Of a stretch of DNA of 64,000 bases, positions 43,117-53,349 are shown piece by piece. Source of the stretch: Paracoccus yeei ATCC BAA-599 (GTDB lineage Bacteria > Pseudomonadota > Alphaproteobacteria > Rhodobacterales > Rhodobacteraceae); contig NZ_JHWH01000010.1 of the NCBI RefSeq assembly GCF_000622145.1, forward strand, positions 96,028 to 160,027. Reading direction: 5' to 3'. The position numbers and the translations under genes are program-made. The notes below the pieces were generated by a model. The model worked only from the letters and a program-made list of their open reading frames with translations. It searched no databases and had not been told where the DNA came from. Position 1 is the first letter of the stretch. The number at the start of each line of letters is the position of its first letter.

Positions 43117-43839
43117 TTATTCCGCCGCCATCTTCTGGGCGCCGAGGCCGTCGATATAGGCCACGCATTCATCGACGGTGTGGACGTCGCCGAACTTGGC
43201 GTCGATGTCGAACAGGTTCCAGGCCACCGCGCCCGGCACACGGTCACCGATGGCTTCCTTGACCGCGATGGTGCGGAAGCCGTCCGCGATACCGTCGCAG
43301 ATCGTCTGGCGCACGCAGGCGCAGGCGGTCACACCGGTGACCAGGATGGTATCCACGCCGTTCGCGCGCAGGATGCCCGCCAGCTCGGTGCCGTGAAAGG
43401 ACGAGGCGCGCTTTTTCAGCAGCGTGTATTCGCCGTCAATGGGCGCGATGCGGCTGTCGATGGCCCACAGGTCCTTGTCCTTGATGTCCACCACATCGAC
43501 CGGGATCTTGTTGTGCCACAGGCCCATGTCGGTGAAATCGGCGTTGCGGTCAGTGATCTCGTAGGCCGTGGTGACATGGACGACCGGCAGGCCGGCGGCG
43601 CGGAACGCCTTCAGCAGCTTCTGCATGCCGGGGATGATCTCGTTGTCCATCTTCTCCTGGTCGCAGGTGAAGGGGTTGCCCGGGCGGGTCCAGGCATTCG
43701 CCAGATCGACGCTGACCAGGGCCGGACGCTTTCCGAAGCCGACGCGGCGCTGGAAGCCGCGCTCCTTGTAAAGTTTGGTCGCGGTGTCGAAGGCTTCCTG
43801 CAGCAGGCGGTCCAGTTCCTTGGTGTCCACTTCGCTCAT
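43117..43839 (-). CDS. N-carbamoylsarcosine amidohydrolase (isochorismatase superfamily)
   Basis: A 240-residue protein of the cysteine hydrolase superfamily, matching Arthrobacter-type N-carbamoylsarcosine amidase. Visible catalytic residues are Asp in PALVSVDLANAWTRPG, Lys in EYTLLKKRASSFHGTEL and the nucleophile Cys in VTGVTACACVRQTICDG. It converts N-carbamoylsarcosine to sarcosine, CO2 and ammonia, the last step of the N-methylhydantoin route. I start at ATG 43839; the extra 44 codons upstream include the LysR intergenic region. It is the first gene after the divergent LysR regulator. Confidence 0.92.
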   Translation of the reverse strand: MSEVDTKELDRLLQEAFDTATKLYKERGFQRRVGFGKRPALVSVDLANAWTRPGNPFTCDQEKMDNEIIPGMQKLLKAFRAAGLPVVHVTTAYEITDRNADFTDMGLWHNKIPVDVVDIKDKDLWAIDSRIAPIDGEYTLLKKRASSFHGTELAGILRANGVDTILVTGVTACACVRQTICDGIADGFRTIAVKEAIGDRVPGAVAWNLFDIDAKFGDVHTVDECVAYIDGLGAQKMAAE

Positions 43840-44012
43840 GATCGAGATCCTTGTCTGGGTAAGAAAGGCGCAGCGCTGCGCCGGGTATCCGAGCCGCCGG
43901 CATCCATCGTCCGCCGCTCTGAGGGGCATATTCCGCGTTTCCTTGACCCGGGGGAAATGGCGTGTCAGCAATTATTCATGCACCAGATGCATCAATTGTA
44001 AGGCGCCGTTTC

Positions 44013-44909
44013 ATGAGCGATCATTCCGGCATCGAGAATGTCCATTCCTTCATCACCCTCGCCCAGGAACTCAGCTTTCGCCGCGCCGCCGAGCGCCTGC
44101 ATCTGGACCAGTCGGCGCTGAGCCGACGCATCCAGAAGCTTGAAGTTACACTAGGCTTTCGGCTTTTAGAGCGGACCACGCGCGAGGTCCGGCTGACCCA
44201 GGCCGGGCGCAGCTTCTATGACGACAACGCCGACCTGCTGCGCGGCTACGAATCGTCGATCCAGTTGGCCCGGCGCATCGCCGAGGGCAAGCTGGGCGCG
44301 CTGAACGTCGGCTATATGGCCTTCGCGGCCACCGAATTGATGCCTGCCGCGGTGGCGCGGTTCCGACAGGCGCATCCCGAGGTCGACCTGAAGATCCGCT
44401 ATATCCGCACCCAGGGCCAGAAGATCGCCCTGGCCAATGACGAGATCGACCTGGGCTACATGATCGGGCCGTTCGATCACTCGGATTATCACAGCCTGAC
44501 GCTCTCGCTCGAACCGCTCTATGTGGTGACGCCGCGCAACCATGCGCTGCTGCGCCTGCCGGTGGTCACGCCCGCGGACCTGGCGAGCCAGGACATTATC
44601 CTGGGCGATACCCATGAATGGGAGGAATACCGCTGGCGCCTGGCCAATCTGTTCAGCGCCGAGGGCATATCGCTGAACATCACCATCGAGGCTTCGAACA
44701 CCCTGGCCCTGCTGGGCCTGGTCGCGGCTGGGCTGGGCGTGACCGTCTATCCCGAAAGCCTGATCGGATTTCTGGGCCGCAGCGTCGAGGTGCGCCCGAT
44801 CATCCACCCGCAGTTCCGCATCAGCACCGTCCTGGCCTGGAAACGGTCGAACCGGTCGCGCCAGGTCCGCGAATTCGTGGAGGTCGCCAAGCTGGCCGGG
44901 ATGCGCTAG
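44013..44909 (+). CDS. LysR-family regulator, divergent from the amidase gene
   Basis: A 298-residue LysR protein starting at ATG 44013 (AAGG about nine bases before). The HTH is AQELSFRRAAERLHLDQSAL then SRRIQKLEVTLGFRLLERTT. The effector domain (GALNVGYMAFAATELMPAAV, LGYMIGPFDHSDYHS) is of the BenM/CatR-like group. It faces the N-carbamoylsarcosine amidase gene across 173 bases and probably governs the amidase-hyuAB-permease series. Confidence 0.9.
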   Translation: MSDHSGIENVHSFITLAQELSFRRAAERLHLDQSALSRRIQKLEVTLGFRLLERTTREVRLTQAGRSFYDDNADLLRGYESSIQLARRIAEGKLGALNVGYMAFAATELMPAAVARFRQAHPEVDLKIRYIRTQGQKIALANDEIDLGYMIGPFDHSDYHSLTLSLEPLYVVTPRNHALLRLPVVTPADLASQDIILGDTHEWEEYRWRLANLFSAEGISLNITIEASNTLALLGLVAAGLGVTVYPESLIGFLGRSVEVRPIIHPQFRISTVLAWKRSNRSRQVREFVEVAKLAGMR

Positions 44910-44912
44910 TGC

Positions 44913-45821
44913 TCAGGGAAGGGCCGGAACGCTGTTCCGGCCTTGAGTCCGCAGGAATTTAAGGAAGGTTTCCAGCACCTCCGACCTGTTCGTGCGGTCC
45001 CAGACTGCGGTGACCGGCAGCTTGTTGGTCACATCCCGCAGCGGGCGCACGGCGACGCCCAGGCGCGGCAGGTTGCCGACGCAGCTGGAATAGATCGTGA
45101 CCCCCACCCCCGCGACCACCAGCCCGAAGATGCCTTCGCTGTTCGACGCCTCCAGCACGATGTTCGGAAAGAACCCTCGGCTGCGGCATTCCGCGAACAG
45201 CCTGCTGCGGAAGGCGGCCCAGTTGTCGCCGGTGCCCAGCACGAAAGGCTCGTCCGCCAATTGCGCCAGCGTCAGGGACGGTTGGGCGCAAAGCGGGTGG
45301 GAACTGGGCAGCAGCGCGACATAGTCGTCCTGGTCGAAGATCATCTGCCGGGTCGTCTTGTGCTCGAAAGGCCCGATCATGAAGCCGATGTCGATGCTTT
45401 GCTGCAGCAGCGCGACGTGCTGGAGGGTGGTCGGCATGAAGATCAGGTCCAGCCGGATGTCGGGATGCGCGCTGGCGAAATCGCGCAGCACATGTGGCAG
45501 GTGGCCGTTGATGGCGAAATCGGTATAGGCGATTCGCAATTCGCCCCGGATGCCACGCGCGGCATGGCGGGCCCGGTTGATGGCCCGGTCGATCTGGCCT
45601 TCCACAGTAGCGATCTCGGACAGGAAGGCCTTGCCCGCTGCCGTCAGTTCCACCCGGCGGGTGGTGCGCAACAGCAGGGGCACGCCCACCTCGGCCTCAA
45701 GCTGCTGGATGATCTTGGTCAGGGCGGGTTGCGCGATATGCAGCGCATCCGCCGCGCGGCCGAAATGCAGTTCGTTTCCGACTGCCGAAAAAGCGCGCAG
45801 ATGACGAAGGTCCAAGCCCAT
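44913..45821 (-). CDS. LysR-family regulator, divergent from the PotABCD-like importer
   Basis: A LysR protein of about 302 residues. I choose the Met of MGLDLRHLRAFSAVGNELHF as start; ATGs at 45833 and 45836 are alternatives and no clear ribosome site decides. The HTH is GRAADALHIAQPALTKIIQQ. The effector domain GELRIAYTDFAINGHLPHVL and GFMIGPFEHKTTRQMIF resembles that of the neighbouring LysR, so the two may be related copies. A short stem-loop (GGCCGGAAC-GCT-GTTCCGGCC, 44931-44951 region) spans its last codons and faces the end of the convergent LysR gene, so it may end transcription from both sides. Confidence 0.85.
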   Translation of the reverse strand: MGLDLRHLRAFSAVGNELHFGRAADALHIAQPALTKIIQQLEAEVGVPLLLRTTRRVELTAAGKAFLSEIATVEGQIDRAINRARHAARGIRGELRIAYTDFAINGHLPHVLRDFASAHPDIRLDLIFMPTTLQHVALLQQSIDIGFMIGPFEHKTTRQMIFDQDDYVALLPSSHPLCAQPSLTLAQLADEPFVLGTGDNWAAFRSRLFAECRSRGFFPNIVLEASNSEGIFGLVVAGVGVTIYSSCVGNLPRLGVAVRPLRDVTNKLPVTAVWDRTNRSEVLETFLKFLRTQGRNSVPALP

Positions 45822-45967
45822 GGCACGGCTCATCATTGATAACTTGTAGGAAATAATAAAGTGCAAATTGATATTTTACAAATGGCGAATCGTCCTGCAT
45901 CGTTTGTGAAACATCCAAAAGACGCAGGGCCAACGAAGCCCGCCACACAACAGGGAGATTGCCCATC

Positions 45968-47032
45968 ATGGCAAGCCGTATCATCGATTCCGCAACATTC
46001 TCACGCCGCAGCACGCTGGGCCTTTTGCTCGGCGGCGTGGCCGCAGCCGCCATCGCGCCGCGCAGGGGCTGGGCTGCCAGCGGCACGGTCGTGGTGTCGA
46101 ACTGGGGCGGCGACTGGAACGACCGCACGGTCCGATACGTGGAAAAGCCGCTGCTCGAGGACAAGGGCTTCAGCATCGTCCGCGACCTAGGGACCGAACC
46201 CGAGCGCAAGGCCAAGCTGATCAGCGAAAAGCGCATCCGCCGCGCCTCGGCCGACGTGATCCATATCAACAGCTCGGACGCCTTCGAATTGCAGAAGCAG
46301 GGGGTGGTCGCCGAACTGGATACAGCGCGCATCCCGAATTACGCCGATACCGCCCCGGAACTGCAAAGCCCCTATTTCGTCCCTTGGCTCTATAGCGGCG
46401 TGGTCATCATCTATGACACCACCAAAGTATCCGAGCCGCCGAAATCCTATGCCGAGCTTTGGGATCCGAAATGGGCGGGCAAGGTCGGACTGACCAACCA
46501 GCTTTACTTCAACTACATGATGATGGCCGGGCTGGTCGAAAAGGGTGACATGACCAGTGTCGAGGATGGTAAGGCCCGCCTGGAACGTCTGGTCGCGGAC
46601 AGCAAGCCGCGTCTTTACGCCGCCCACCAGCAGTTGCAGGCCGGGCTGGCCAACGGCGAGGTCGAGATCGCCGTGAACTACAAGGCACGCGGGCTGCAAT
46701 GGGCGCATGACGGGCTGCCGTTGGCTATCCAGTATCCCGAGGAAGGCGCCATCGCCGTGACCTTCGGGGCCTGCCTGACGCAGTTCGCCGCCAACCCCGA
46801 CGCGGGTTATGCCTATCTGGACGCCATGCTGGATCCGCAGGCCATGGCGGGCCTGGCCGAGGCCAGCTTCTATGCCCCCGCCAACACCAAGGCCGCGCTG
46901 TCGGATGACTTGCGCCAACTTGTCGATTTCTCGGCCGAGGAGCGGGCGAAGATGCGTTTCCTCGACTTCGACTATGTGGCGCAGAACACCGCCGCTTGGC
47001 TGGAATGGTGGAACAAGTCCTTCGCCGTCTGA
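45968..47032 (+). CDS. ABC importer substrate-binding protein (PotD-like), Tat signal
   Basis: A 354-residue binding protein of the spermidine/putrescine type. The N-terminus SRRSTLGLLLGGVAAAAIAP carries twin arginines and a hydrophobic core, suggesting Tat export. The mature protein starts near ASGTVVVSNWGGDWNDRTVR. Other family marks are VPWLYSGVVIIYDTTKV and SYAELWDPKWAGKVGL. I use ATG 45968 with AGGGAGA ten bases before. It is the first gene of a five-gene operon with two permeases, an ATPase and a dipeptidase-like enzyme. The ligand cannot be read; a creatine-like guanidino or amino compound would fit the neighbourhood. Confidence 0.88.
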   Translation: MASRIIDSATFSRRSTLGLLLGGVAAAAIAPRRGWAASGTVVVSNWGGDWNDRTVRYVEKPLLEDKGFSIVRDLGTEPERKAKLISEKRIRRASADVIHINSSDAFELQKQGVVAELDTARIPNYADTAPELQSPYFVPWLYSGVVIIYDTTKVSEPPKSYAELWDPKWAGKVGLTNQLYFNYMMMAGLVEKGDMTSVEDGKARLERLVADSKPRLYAAHQQLQAGLANGEVEIAVNYKARGLQWAHDGLPLAIQYPEEGAIAVTFGACLTQFAANPDAGYAYLDAMLDPQAMAGLAEASFYAPANTKAALSDDLRQLVDFSAEERAKMRFLDFDYVAQNTAAWLEWWNKSFAV

Positions 47033-47075
47033 ACCGCACGCTTGCTCCAATCCGCCCTTGCATGAGAGAACCTGC

Positions 47076-47984
47076 ATGAGCATGACCGAGATGGCAGTAG
47101 ATCCGGCCCCGCCGCCCACCCCTGCCGGCACGCCCCGGCGCCTGGGCGCCCCCTGGCTCAGCGCACCGGCAATGATCTTCGTGGCGCTTGGCCTGCTAGC
47201 ACCTCTGGCCCTGATGCTACGCAACAGCCTGAACCGCTATGATCCGGCCGAGCTGATGATCAGCGCGGTCACGGCCGAGAATTACATCAAGTTCTTCGGC
47301 GATGCCTTCTATCAAGAGGTCCTGTGGCGCACGATCGGCATCTCGGCCCTGTCCACGGCGATCTGCCTGGCCGCCGGAATTCCGCTGGCCTATTTCCTGG
47401 CCCGCCATGTGGCGCCCGGCGCCAAGCGCGCGCTGCTGCTGGCGATCCTTGTGCCGCTGTTGATCGGGAACGCGGTCAGGACATCGGCCTGGATGCTGAT
47501 CCTGAACGACCAAGGCGTGCTGGCGGCCTTTCTGCGCCTGTTCGGCTGGGACGGGCAGCTGGGGCTGATGTATTCCTCGGCGGGGGTCACCATCGGCCTG
47601 GTCTCGGTCCTGTTGCCGTTCATGGTCATCACCCTGAATAGTGTCTTCGAATCCATCGACCAGAACCTTGAGGACGCGGGTCAGAGCCTGGGCGCGGGCC
47701 ACCTGACGGTGATGCGCCGGATCGTGCTGCCGCTGGCGATGCCCGGCATCCTCGCGGGCAGCGTCCTGTGCTTCATCCTGTCGATGAATGCCTATGCCAC
47801 GCCCGTGCTGATCGGCGGGCCGACATTCCACATGATGGCGCCGACCGTCTATCAGCAGATCGCCAAGGTGATGAACTGGCCCTTCGGCGCGGCCCTAGCC
47901 TTCATCCTGATGGCCGTGACGCTGATCCTGACAGTGGGCGTGTCGGTCCTGGTCCAGCGCCGCTATCGGAAATGGAGCGAGTGA
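47076..47984 (+). CDS. ABC importer permease 1 (PotB-like)
   Basis: A 302-residue inner-membrane protein with six or so membrane segments (MIFVALGLLAPLALMLRNSL, LLLAILVPLLIGNAVRTSAW). The ATPase-contact loop is EDAGQSLGAGHLTVMRRIVL. ATG 47076 is preceded by GAGAG. Its stop overlaps the start of the second permease (GTGATG), so the pair is co-translated. Confidence 0.92.
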   Translation: MSMTEMAVDPAPPPTPAGTPRRLGAPWLSAPAMIFVALGLLAPLALMLRNSLNRYDPAELMISAVTAENYIKFFGDAFYQEVLWRTIGISALSTAICLAAGIPLAYFLARHVAPGAKRALLLAILVPLLIGNAVRTSAWMLILNDQGVLAAFLRLFGWDGQLGLMYSSAGVTIGLVSVLLPFMVITLNSVFESIDQNLEDAGQSLGAGHLTVMRRIVLPLAMPGILAGSVLCFILSMNAYATPVLIGGPTFHMMAPTVYQQIAKVMNWPFGAALAFILMAVTLILTVGVSVLVQRRYRKWSE

Positions 47985-48796
47985 TGCCCGCACAGTCACG
48001 CGCCATCCGCCGGGGTTACGCCGCCTTTGCCGTGCTGGCCATCGGCTTCATCACCCTGCCTTTGGTCTTCATCGTCTGGATGAGCTTCTTTTCCAACAAG
48101 ATCCTGTCCTTTCCGCCGCAGGGCTATACGCTGGACTGGTATCTGCGCGCATGGGAGCTGTCGGATTTCCGCAACGGCTTCTTCCTCAGCATCCGGACCA
48201 GCCTGATCGCCACCGGCATCGCCTTGGCCCTGGGCCTGCCGGCCAGCTTTGCCCTGGCTCGGACCCGCTTCAAGGGGCGCGAGGCGATCAACACGGTGCT
48301 GATGTCGCCAATGATCGTGCCCGGCATCGTCGGCGGCAGCGCGCTGTTCGTGTTCTTCCTGGAGGTGGAGTTCCTGACCGGCTGGCGCATCGCCGGGACC
48401 AGCGCAGGCCTGCTGGTCGCCCATGGACTGATCGCGCTGCCCTGGATGATCAGGCTGGTCACCACAGCGTTGATCTCGGTCAACCCTTCGGTCGAAGAGG
48501 CGGCGCGCAGCCTGGGGGCGGGACCGTTGACGGTATTCTGGCGCATCACCCTGCCGGTCATCAAACCGGGCGTGATCGCCGGGTCCCTGTTCGCCTTTAT
48601 CAACTCTTTCATCGATCTGGAAAAATCGCTGTTCCTGGTCGGACCTAACAGCACGACCTTGCAGATCGCGCTGATCAACTACCTGGAATGGAATTTCGAC
48701 CCGACCATCGGCGCCGTCGCCACCGTGCAGATCGCCCTAGTGACGGCCCTGCTGATCGTCACCGACCGCTATGTCAAGCTCAGCCGCGCCTTCTGA
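47984..48796 (+). CDS. ABC importer permease 2 (PotC-like)
   Basis: A 270-residue permease with the EAA-type contact loop EEAARSLGAGPLTVFWRITL and membrane segments such as AAFAVLAIGFITLPLVFIVW and TVLMSPMIVPGIVGGSALFV. It partners with the permease upstream, whose stop overlaps its ATG, and with the ATPase 12 bases downstream. Confidence 0.92.
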   Translation: MPAQSRAIRRGYAAFAVLAIGFITLPLVFIVWMSFFSNKILSFPPQGYTLDWYLRAWELSDFRNGFFLSIRTSLIATGIALALGLPASFALARTRFKGREAINTVLMSPMIVPGIVGGSALFVFFLEVEFLTGWRIAGTSAGLLVAHGLIALPWMIRLVTTALISVNPSVEEAARSLGAGPLTVFWRITLPVIKPGVIAGSLFAFINSFIDLEKSLFLVGPNSTTLQIALINYLEWNFDPTIGAVATVQIALVTALLIVTDRYVKLSRAF

Positions 48797-48807
48797 AAGG
48801 ATAAGCC

Positions 48808-49878
<1,071 letters not shown>

Positions 49879-49896
49879 ACCGAACAGGAGAAGACG

Positions 49897-50898
49897 ATGA
49901 ACGACCTGACCCCCGTTTCCGGGGCCGATGCCCTGCATGCCCGGCTGACTGTCGTGGACGGGCTGATCGTGTCCGATTTCAACCGCGCGATCTTCCAGGA
50001 TATGCGGCGCGGCGGCATCACGGCCGCCAACTGCACCTGCTGCATCTGGGAGGGTTTCACCGGCACGATGCGCAACATCATGCAGTGGAAGCAGTGGTTT
50101 CGCGACAATGACGACCTGATCCTGCAAGTGCGCAGCACCGCCGACATCCGCCGCGCCAAGGCCGAGGGCAAAACCGGCATCATCCTGGGCTGGCAGAACA
50201 TCACCGGCATCGAGGATCAGATCGGCTATCTGTCGCTGTTCAAGGATCTGGGTGTCGGCATCATCCAGATGGCCTACAACACCCAGAACCTTGTCGCGAC
50301 CGGCTGCTATGAGTCCAGGGACGGCGGGCTGTCGGACTTCGGACACGAGGTGGTGGCCGAGATGAACCGCCTGGGGATCCTGTGCGATCTGTCCCATGTC
50401 GGCGCGCAAAGCAGCCGCGACGTGATCCTGGCCTCGCGCCAGCCGGTCGCCTATTCCCATTGCTTGCCCGCCGGGCTGAAGGCGCATCCGCGCAACAAGA
50501 CGGACGAGGAGTTGCGCTTCATCATCGACCATGGCGGCTTCGTGGGCGTGACCATGTTTACGCCCTTCCTGGCACGTGGGGCCAACGCGACGGTCGACGA
50601 CTATGTCGATGCAATGGAATACGTCATCAACCTCTGCGGCGAGGAGCGGGTCGGCTATGGCACCGACTTCACCCAGGGTCATGGACAGAAGTTCTTCGAC
50701 TGGATCAGCCATGACAAGGGCTATGCCCGCCGCCTGACGGATCTGGGCACGATCAAGAACCCGGCCGGCCTGGACTCGATCGGTCATACCAGCGCTCTGA
50801 CCGCCGCCATGCAGCGCCGGAACTGGCCCGAAGCGAGGATCGAGCGCGTCATGGGCGAAAATTGGATCGCCCTGCTAGCCGAGGTCTGGCGGGGTTAA
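49897..50898 (+). CDS. M19 dipeptidase-like enzyme lacking the usual His-x-Asp
   Basis: A 333-residue member of the renal dipeptidase family, shown by LGVGIIQMAYNTQNLVATGC, ILCDLSHVGAQSSRDVILAS, PVAYSHCLPAGLKAHPRNKT and ERVGYGTDFTQGHG. In classical members the N-terminal metal motif reads DGHNDxP, but here it is VVDGLIVSDFNRAIF with no His. This belongs to a divergent branch often next to ABC importers. It probably hydrolyses the compound brought in by the transporter, not ordinary dipeptides; that is inference. It follows the ATPase gene by 18 bases with AGGAG before the ATG. Confidence 0.85.
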   Translation: MNDLTPVSGADALHARLTVVDGLIVSDFNRAIFQDMRRGGITAANCTCCIWEGFTGTMRNIMQWKQWFRDNDDLILQVRSTADIRRAKAEGKTGIILGWQNITGIEDQIGYLSLFKDLGVGIIQMAYNTQNLVATGCYESRDGGLSDFGHEVVAEMNRLGILCDLSHVGAQSSRDVILASRQPVAYSHCLPAGLKAHPRNKTDEELRFIIDHGGFVGVTMFTPFLARGANATVDDYVDAMEYVINLCGEERVGYGTDFTQGHGQKFFDWISHDKGYARRLTDLGTIKNPAGLDSIGHTSALTAAMQRRNWPEARIERVMGENWIALLAEVWRG

Positions 50899-50992
50899 GA
50901 GGCCAATGGCTGTGATGATGCGGCCGCCCTCCCCCGGCGGCATCAGTTTGACGTAACCCCGATCCGCCTGTGGCTCCGCCATTTGTCATGTA

Positions 50993-52367
50993 TGGATGCC
51001 CCCTTTCGTGCAAGTGGTATTTGAATAGCTCAGACGCGTGATCGGATGCGGTCATGTATCAGGCCTCATGGTGCGGCTCGAACGTGGCCGCAGGCCGGTA
51101 TGGCGATGCGCGGGTCAGAGGCAAATCAACAGAGCGAGCTCTTCGGCTCCACGACAAATACTGCTTTCTCCAACCCGGATCTTGTCGATCCTTTGCCCTT
51201 ACTGTTCAGTGATCTCCTCACACGCCCGACGTACCGAGGCGCGATGGCAAGCTTTGCACTGTCATGCCATCGTCGCCGCCGGGTTCCGGTAATCTTCCTG
51301 TTTCGTCATCATGGCCCAGAGACCTCGCGCCATTTTGTTCGCCAAGGCGACAGCGGCAACCATGCGTGGCTTGCGCCCCCGCAAGCGAACAAGCCATCCA
51401 TGCTTTGAACTGCCATAGCGCTCGACCGCCTGCAGCACAGCCATTGCGCCGGAGATCAGGAGCCTTCGGATGTCGCGCTGTCCCATCTTCGAGGTTTTGC
51501 CCAGACGGGGTTTGCCTCCCGTCGAATGCTGGCGGGGCACGAGCCCCAGCCACGCGGCAAAGTCCCTACCGCGCCGAAAGCTGGTCAGATCAGGTGCAAA
51601 TGTTTCGATCGCCAATGCCGTGATCGGCCCGACGCCGGGCATGGTTTGAGCACGACGCGTCGAAGCTGCTTCCTTCGTAGCCTGGCCCATCTTGCGGTCG
51701 AGTTCCGCAATGCGTTCACTCAACCCTTCGATCGCGTTCAGATACATCTGGCCGAGTTCTCGGACCGTGGCGGGCAAGGGCGTTTTCACGTCACCGATGG
51801 CGTCCGCAAGCTTCTTGAGCTGGGCAACTCCTCGCGCCGCGACCAGGCCATGCTCGGCAAGATGCCCGCGAAGGGCGTTGATCATTTGGGTGCGCTGGCC
51901 GACAAACATCTGCCGCGTCCGAAACAGCATCGCGCGGGCTTGCTGGTCTTCGGTCTTCAAAGCCACAAAGCGCATTGTCGGACGCACCGCAGCTTCCACG
52001 ATCGCCTCGGCATCCGCGCAATCGTTCTTCTGGCGTTTGACGAATGGCTTCACGTAGACCGGCGGGATCAGGCGCACTTCATGTCCAAACGTCTCGAAAG
52101 CGCGGCCCCAGCCATGCGCCGTCGCACACGCCTCCATGGCGACAACGCACCGCGGTACCTGAGACATGAACGCAAGTAGCTGGCCACGCGAAAGCCTTTT
52201 GCGAAACACGACGGATCCGTCGTGACCGGCACCGTGCAGGTGGAAAATGCGCTTTGCCAGATCGATCCCGATAATCGTAACCTCGGACATGGATGCTCCC
52301 TCCTTCTGTGATGGCTTCAACACGCATCACCTTGGCACATTGCGATGCCGTCAGGTGGGGGCATCCA
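50993..52367 (-). mobile_element. IS110-family element of the IS1111 type, apparently intact
   Basis: The recombinase gene lies on the minus strand at 51262-52290. Inverted ends are visible: TGGATGCCCCC on the plus strand at 50993-51003, and the same 11 bases on the minus strand at 52357-52367. The element has a short leader before the recombinase and about 258 bases of non-coding DNA after it, as in IS1111 elements where the guide RNA is encoded at the 3' side. It interrupts a phage gene whose 3' part begins right after 52367. Exact ends could shift by a few bases. Confidence 0.8.
51262..52290 (-). CDS. IS110-family recombinase/transposase
   Basis: A 342-residue enzyme starting at ATG 52290 with GGAGGGAGC before it. 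The N-terminal RuvC-like DEDD domain starts TIIGIDLAKRIFHLHGAGHD and continues CVVAMEACATAHGWGRAF and KNDCADAEAIVEAAVRPTMR. The C-terminal part has TMPGVGPITALAIETFAPDL and the serine-bearing LGLVPRQHSTGGKPRLGKTS, then GQRDIRRLLISGAMAVL. Length and motifs are complete, so activity is likely. IS110 enzymes recombine DNA under guidance of an element-encoded RNA. Confidence 0.95.
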   Translation of the reverse strand: MSEVTIIGIDLAKRIFHLHGAGHDGSVVFRKRLSRGQLLAFMSQVPRCVVAMEACATAHGWGRAFETFGHEVRLIPPVYVKPFVKRQKNDCADAEAIVEAAVRPTMRFVALKTEDQQARAMLFRTRQMFVGQRTQMINALRGHLAEHGLVAARGVAQLKKLADAIGDVKTPLPATVRELGQMYLNAIEGLSERIAELDRKMGQATKEAASTRRAQTMPGVGPITALAIETFAPDLTSFRRGRDFAAWLGLVPRQHSTGGKPRLGKTSKMGQRDIRRLLISGAMAVLQAVERYGSSKHGWLVRLRGRKPRMVAAVALANKMARGLWAMMTKQEDYRNPAATMA

Positions 52368-52979
52368 CGCCATCAACGCTGGTTCAACCAGGGCGCCGCC
52401 GGCGCGCTGTTCGATGCCACGGTCTCGGGCGCGCCGCTGACACGGATCGGAAACACCCTGCAGCTCTCCGGCTCGACAGGCACGCCGACCCTGGCCACAC
52501 GGGCCAGCATCATGGGCATCCGCCTGATGTGGGTCATGGACTGTGCCGGGCTGACGGCGAACATGCGGCTGTTCGGCTCGGATGTGGCCGGGACCGACGA
52601 TTACGAGCTGCGCATGATCGTGGCGTTCAACCACATCTATGCCTGGACCAACAATGGCGGGACCTCGTCCGGGCAGAACATCCATTCCGGCAACTATACA
52701 TATCCCACCAGCGGGCTGCACCTCTTCGAAATCGAACTGAGCCCAGCCGGATGGGCGGTCTATCTGGACGGCGCGCTGATCGGCTCGGCCGCCATTCTCG
52801 CCGCGCCCTTCCAGACCGACTTCCTGCTCGACCGGATCGGCCAGGGCGCAACCACCGCTGTGCCCCTGGTCGCCGATATGGGCGACATCCTGGGCGTTCG
52901 GCTCGGCGCCGGGGCCGAGGACACGATCGCGGAGGCCCGCACCTTCCTGCGCCGCCGCTTCCCGGGCCTGCCGCAATGA
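52368..52979 (+). pseudogene. Phage structural protein, C-terminal part cut by the IS110 element
   Basis: The open frame continues from the IS end to 52979, about 203 codons: STGTPTLATRASIMGIRLMW, MRLFGSDVAGTDDYELRMIV and LFEIELSPAGWAVYLDGALI. The repeated strand-like pattern and Gly/Thr/Ser-rich composition suit a phage tail or receptor-binding protein with a lectin-like fold; the exact family is not recognised. The N-terminal part is missing on the other side of the IS. The stop overlaps the next ATG (ATGA), typical of phage gene order. Confidence 0.65.
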
Positions 52980-53311
52980 TCCGCGACCTGCTCACGGCCG
53001 AGGCGCAGCGCGACCCCTATGTCTGGGCGGCCGTTCTGGCCGCTCATGCCGGCATCGGCGTGGCGCTGTGGGTGCTGACCGGCAGCCTGGTCGCCGTCGG
53101 CGGCATCTATGCCGGATTCGAGCTGGTCCAGGCCCTGACCAGCCGCCGCGCGCTATGGTGGGACAGCCTGCTCGACTGGTCGGCCGTGAGCCTGGGGGCG
53201 GTGCTGGGATGGGCGCTCGAGGCCGGGCAGCGGCCGATCCAGATGGGCGCGATCGCCTCGGTAGCGGTCGTCGCTGTCATGGGCGCGGCGGTCAGGAGGG
53301 CTAAACTTTAG
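52976..53311 (+). CDS. Phage-type small membrane protein (holin-like)
   Basis: A 111-residue protein starting at ATG 52976, overlapping the preceding stop. It has three hydrophobic stretches (YVWAAVLAAHAGIGVALWVL, VAVGGIYAGFELVQALTS, GAIASVAVVAVMGAAVRRAK) and a charged C-terminus, the plan of class I holins. Position at the end of the phage remnant, after a tail-like gene, supports a lysis-type role, but no endolysin is left. It is not a named family that I recognise. Confidence 0.6.
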   Translation: MIRDLLTAEAQRDPYVWAAVLAAHAGIGVALWVLTGSLVAVGGIYAGFELVQALTSRRALWWDSLLDWSAVSLGAVLGWALEAGQRPIQMGAIASVAVVAVMGAAVRRAKL

Positions 53312-53317
53312 GGCCGA

Positions 53318-53349
53318 AAAGTTGAAAGTGGCGCGCCACGTCCAACTTT
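53318..53349 (+). terminator. Nested hairpin after the holin-like gene
   Basis: AAAGTTG pairs with CAACTTT, and inside it GTGGCG pairs with CGCCAC. A CCTTTTGGG stretch follows. It starts seven bases after the stop and probably ends the phage transcript, though the T-run is weak. Confidence 0.5.

Noticed and set aside
43030..43168. Longer N-terminus for HyuA
   Set aside because: It would cross the strong terminator at 43077-43108, and HyuA proteins begin at the nucleotide-binding loop right after ATG 43030.
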